The translations under genes and the position numbers were made by a program. Under the pieces are notes generated by a model. It made no database searches and was not told where the DNA came from. It worked only from the letters and a program-made list of their open reading frames with translations. Shown here one piece after another: positions 39,649 through 42,379 of a DNA stretch of 42,379 nt. The DNA is taken from NCBI GenBank assembly GCA_913056175.1, contig CAJXLM010000020.1:1-42379 (forward strand). The letters run 5' to 3'. Numbering within the stretch: the first letter of the stretch is position 1; each line of letters starts with the position of its first letter. The stretch comes from an uncultured Opitutia bacterium (GTDB taxonomy: Bacteria > Verrucomicrobiota > Verrucomicrobiia > Opitutales > Puniceicoccaceae).

Positions 39649-41433
39649 CTACGCCTCCACCGCCTGCAGGTAGAGATCGCGCAGCTGGCGCTCGGTGACC
39701 GAACCCGGGGCCGCCGCCATCAAATCCTGTCCCTTCTGGGTCTTAGGGAAGGCGACCACATCCCGGAGGCTGGCGCGATCGGCGAGCAGGGCCACCAGCC
39801 GGTCGAAGCCGAGGGCAATCCCCCCGTGCGGCGGGGCTCCGTAGGAGAAGGCCTCCAAAAGGTAGCCAAAGCGGTCCTCGACCACCTGCGGATCCAGCCC
39901 GAGGACCTCCTCGAAGACCTTCTTCTGCAGGTCCGCCCGGTGGATACGGATGCTCCCGCCCCCGAGTTCTACTCCGTTCAAGACAAGGTCGTAGTGCTGC
40001 CCGCGCACGGCCTGCGGCTCCCGGTCGAGCAGCTCGAGATCCTCCTCCACCGGCGCGGTGAAGGGATGGTGCGCGGCGAGGTAGCGTCCCTCCTCGGCGT
40101 CGAAGAGCATGAGGGGGAAATCCACCACCCAGAGGAAACGCCAGTCGCGTGGGTCGCGGTGGAGCTGGCCGCGCTTCTCCAGAAGGGTCGCCGCCTCCAG
40201 CCGGATGCGCCCGAGGATCGTGCAGGAACCCTCCCAGTCACCCGCCGCAAAGAAGGCCACATCCCCTTCCTTCAGGGCGAGCCGTTCCTCCAGCCCGGCT
40301 CGCTCCCCTGCCGAGAGGAACTTGAGGATCGGCGACCTCCACTCGCCGTTCTCGACCTTGATGTAGGCGAGACCTTTCGCCCCGAGAGATTTTGCGGTCT
40401 CCTCGAGGTGCTTGAGCTCCCCCTGCGTAAGGTCGGCGAGGCCCTGCGCGTTGACCGCCTTGACGGTCCCTCCGGAGGCGAGCGCCCCCGCGAAGACCTT
40501 GAATGCGGACTCCGCGAACAGGTCGTCCAGACCGACGAGCTCCATCCCGAACCGACGGTCGGGCTTGTCGGAGCCGTAGCGGTTCATCACCTCCGCATAG
40601 GAAAGCCGAGGAAAGGGCAGGGATAGCTCCGTCCCCTCCACCTCCCGCCAGACGGCCGCCATGAGCCGCTCGATGAGGCCGTAGAGATCCTCCCGGTCGA
40701 TGAAGGACATCTCCAGGTCAATCTGCGTGAACTCGGGCTGGCGGTCCGCCCGCAGGTCCTCGTCCCGGAAGCAACGCGCCAACTGGAAGTACCGCTCCAC
40801 CCCCGCCACCATGAGCATTTGCTTGTACTGCTGGGGCGACTGGACGAGCGCATAGCAGTCACCAGGATTCAGTCGGCTGGGCACGAGGAATTCCCGGGCC
40901 CCTTCCGGAGTGCTCTTGAAGAGGACGGGCGTCTCCACCTCGAGGAAGCCCTCCGCGTCGAGGGCCCGCCGCACCGCCTGTGCGGTCCGGTGGCGAAGGC
41001 GGAGCGCCTCGAAGTTGCGCCGGCGGCGCAGGTCGAGGTAACGGTACCGCAGCCGAAGGTCCTCCCCCACCTTCTCCGCCTTGCCCTCCTCCAGGGGGAA
41101 GGGCGGCGTGCGGGATTGGTTGAGCAACTCCACCCGCCGGGCCGCCACTTCAACCTCCCCGGTCACCATCCGCGGATTGATGGTCGACTCCTCCCGGAGC
41201 ACGACCTCCCCCTCCACCTCGAGAACCGACTCCGGCTTGAAATGGGCCAGGGCCTCGTCGATCGAGCGCTCCCCAGGATGCACCACCACCTGGGTCAACC
41301 CTTCCCGGTCCCGCAGATCCACGAAGAGAACCCCGCCGTGGTCCCGGACCGAGTCAATCCATCCCACCAACCGCACTTTCGCCCCCGCGTCCGTCGGCCG
41401 CAATTCCCCGCAATGATGTGTCCGCTTCTCCAT
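39649..41433 (-). CDS. aspS: Aspartyl-tRNA synthetase (AspS), bacterial type
   Basis: The 594-residue class II synthetase charges tRNA-Asp. The OB-fold anticodon domain opens with RLVGWIDSVRDHGGVLFVDLRD. Motif 2 is seen in FRDEDLRADRQPEFTQIDLE, the bacterial GAD insertion lies in the middle, and motif 3 is GGIALGFDRL near the C-terminus. ATG at 41433 gives the normal start MEKRTHHCGEL. It is the last minus-strand gene here; the upstream side is the G-poor (on the plus strand) gap. Confidence 0.96.
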   Translation of the reverse strand: MEKRTHHCGELRPTDAGAKVRLVGWIDSVRDHGGVLFVDLRDREGLTQVVVHPGERSIDEALAHFKPESVLEVEGEVVLREESTINPRMVTGEVEVAARRVELLNQSRTPPFPLEEGKAEKVGEDLRLRYRYLDLRRRRNFEALRLRHRTAQAVRRALDAEGFLEVETPVLFKSTPEGAREFLVPSRLNPGDCYALVQSPQQYKQMLMVAGVERYFQLARCFRDEDLRADRQPEFTQIDLEMSFIDREDLYGLIERLMAAVWREVEGTELSLPFPRLSYAEVMNRYGSDKPDRRFGMELVGLDDLFAESAFKVFAGALASGGTVKAVNAQGLADLTQGELKHLEETAKSLGAKGLAYIKVENGEWRSPILKFLSAGERAGLEERLALKEGDVAFFAAGDWEGSCTILGRIRLEAATLLEKRGQLHRDPRDWRFLWVVDFPLMLFDAEEGRYLAAHHPFTAPVEEDLELLDREPQAVRGQHYDLVLNGVELGGGSIRIHRADLQKKVFEEVLGLDPQVVEDRFGYLLEAFSYGAPPHGGIALGFDRLVALLADRASLRDVVAFPKTQKGQDLMAAAPGSVTERQLRDLYLQAVEA

Positions 41434-42275
41434 GCCCGCAAAACCGCCAGACAACCCCCGCCTTATCCCGCCGACAAGCACAATCCCCGCCCGGCTCCCC
41501 ATCCCCGGCCCACCAAGGCCGCTCCGGCGGAAAACGGGGGCTCCCTCTTCCTTCCCGGCAGGAACGGATGGCCCCCAAAGTGGATCCAAGCGGGACCTAT
41601 TCCGGCTTCCACCGGTACCGGTCTCCCGGAATCAAACCACCCCTCCCCTCCGGAGAGGGAGGGAAACCCCGTCACCGGATTCCGGCCAACCGCGGGGCGA
41701 AAGAGATCGCCCAACCGGCCGCTCCTCTGCGCTACGCCCACGACACCACCCCTCCCGAACCTGTCTCCCCTCCCACGCCGGCCGGGGTAACCCTTCCCTT
41801 CGGGTCTCCGTTCCACCCGCCCTGACAGACGAACCGAGCCCGGCCCAAGACCCCCAGTACCCCACGGACATGCAGACGCGGGCCACCCCATCCACCAATA
41901 CCGGCACTCCCAAAATCGCACCCCCACACTCTCCCTCCACCAACCCCCCGCCGCCACCACTCACAAAACCCTCCCGCGCGGAACAATCCCCCAACCCACC
42001 CCCTTCATGCCCCCCCCAAAAAAACTGCACCCTACCCCTCCTCTCCCAACAAAAGCCCCCACCTCTCCCCCCCAACACATCCCCCTCCCCGCTCTCCCCA
42101 CTCCACCCCCTCCGCACACCCCACACAACAACCAACACCTTTCCCACCCCACCGGTTCGCGAAAATCGCCACTCCCTCCCCCTCCTCCCCTGCAACTCAT
42201 TGGTTTCTGCAGGTCTGTCCCCCGTATTCAGCTTGCAAAGAAGGAAGTTTCGTTTTGAATGGAGGTACGATGCGG
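41434..42275. other. Long gene-free gap with strong C/G strand asymmetry
   Basis: No gene is recognisable in these 842 bases. From about 41830 the plus strand is rich in C and A and almost free of G: I count 74 C and 5 G in 42001-42120. The minus strand is then full of G-runs and could form G-quadruplexes. The open frames on both strands are low-complexity (Pro-rich or Gly-rich) and are composition artefacts. The aspS promoter should lie at the left part. A small inverted pair (CCTGCA at 42189-42194 and TGCAGG at 42208-42213) sits near the right end. Confidence 0.6.
42261..42266 (+). promoter_or_regulatory. Ribosome-binding site deciding the start of the right-edge gene
   Basis: GGAGGT lies nine bases above ATG 42276 and three bases above ATG 42270. 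The spacing favours 42276. It is one of the few perfect Shine-Dalgarno sequences in the window. Confidence 0.6.
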
Positions 42276-42379
42276 ATGGCTCGTTACAAGGTGGGGGGGA
42301 GTGGGGTGTACTACGTGCGGAGTGAGCTGGTGGACCGGTTGCCGGCGTTGGGGGAGGAGGACTGCCGTGTGCTGTTGGC
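42276..42379 (+). CDS. N-terminus of a probable REP-associated tyrosine (RAYT-type) transposase
   Basis: Only 34 codons are visible before the right edge. They read MARYKVGGSGVYYVRSELVDR and continue with LPALGEEDC. The pattern MAR-x-K/R-V, a Tyr-Tyr/His at about 13-14, then SR/SE-L-V-D, is like the start of RAYT (TnpA-REP, Y1 transposase) proteins, which mobilise REP palindromes. The catalytic His-x-His motif and Tyr would lie beyond the edge. Codons are G-rich (GTG, GGG, TTG, CGG), unlike the C-ending codons of neighbours, consistent with foreign origin. Assignment rests on short similarity only. Confidence 0.45.
   Translation, partial: MARYKVGGSGVYYVRSELVDRLPALGEEDCRVLL

Noticed and set aside
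41432-42325. Proline-rich protein on the plus strand near the right edge
   Set aside because: Composition follows the C-rich bias of the DNA, there is no motif, and the frame runs into the better-supported transposase start.

Overview
This is a GC-rich bacterial chromosome segment packed with housekeeping genes and no prophage, CRISPR array, rRNA or tRNA that I could see. An LpxC-FabZ fusion followed by lpxA, a seven-gene Mrp antiporter, a PEP-CTERM protein and weak Shine-Dalgarno signals together suggest a Gram-negative Verrucomicrobiota bacterium, perhaps of the Opitutae type. That placement is inference. No marker gene in the window settles it.

Layout. The left edge (1-2216) holds the tail of an unidentified gene, a tandem array of about 278-bp non-coding repeats, and a 600-bp stretch without genes. 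From 2217 to 7723 (minus strand) lie an SDR oxidoreductase, an AsmA-like envelope protein, a DUF151 bifunctional nuclease and the methionine pair metX-metW. lpxC/fabZ-lpxA (plus) runs divergently from metX. An HNH endonuclease and mnhA-G (minus, mostly overlapping) follow. Next is pyrG-cysC-cysD-cysN (minus), in which CTP synthase overlaps the sulfate-activation genes. A small membrane protein and a eukaryote/archaeal-type proS (plus) run divergently from pyrG.

From 23207 to 29673 (minus) are uppS, an isocitrate dehydrogenase, a putative circularly permuted ATP-grasp protein coupled to prfB, cysK and infA. prfB carries the classical programmed +1 frameshift. From 29800 to 38538 genes are mainly on the plus strand: a small membrane protein, tadA, sodA with a strong terminator, a Gfo/Idh/MocA oxidoreductase with lpxB, and a protein-quality-control block (tig, clpP, clpX, a helix-hairpin-helix protein, a Lon N-domain protein). 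A PEP-CTERM lectin-like protein and aspS lie on the minus strand. The right edge has a strikingly G-poor 800-bp gap and the first codons of a probable REP-associated (RAYT-type) transposase.

Themes. Lipid A synthesis appears twice (lpxC/fabZ-lpxA and Gfo/Idh-lpxB), and sulfur assimilation three times (cysDNC, cysK, metXW). Translation and proteostasis genes make up much of the rest. Many genes overlap by 1 or 4 bases (TGATG, ATGA, GTGA), which implies translational coupling. Several starts (infA, tig, clpP, the DUF151 gene, the PEP-CTERM gene) lie only a few bases below promoter-like sequences, hinting at leaderless or very short-leader transcripts.
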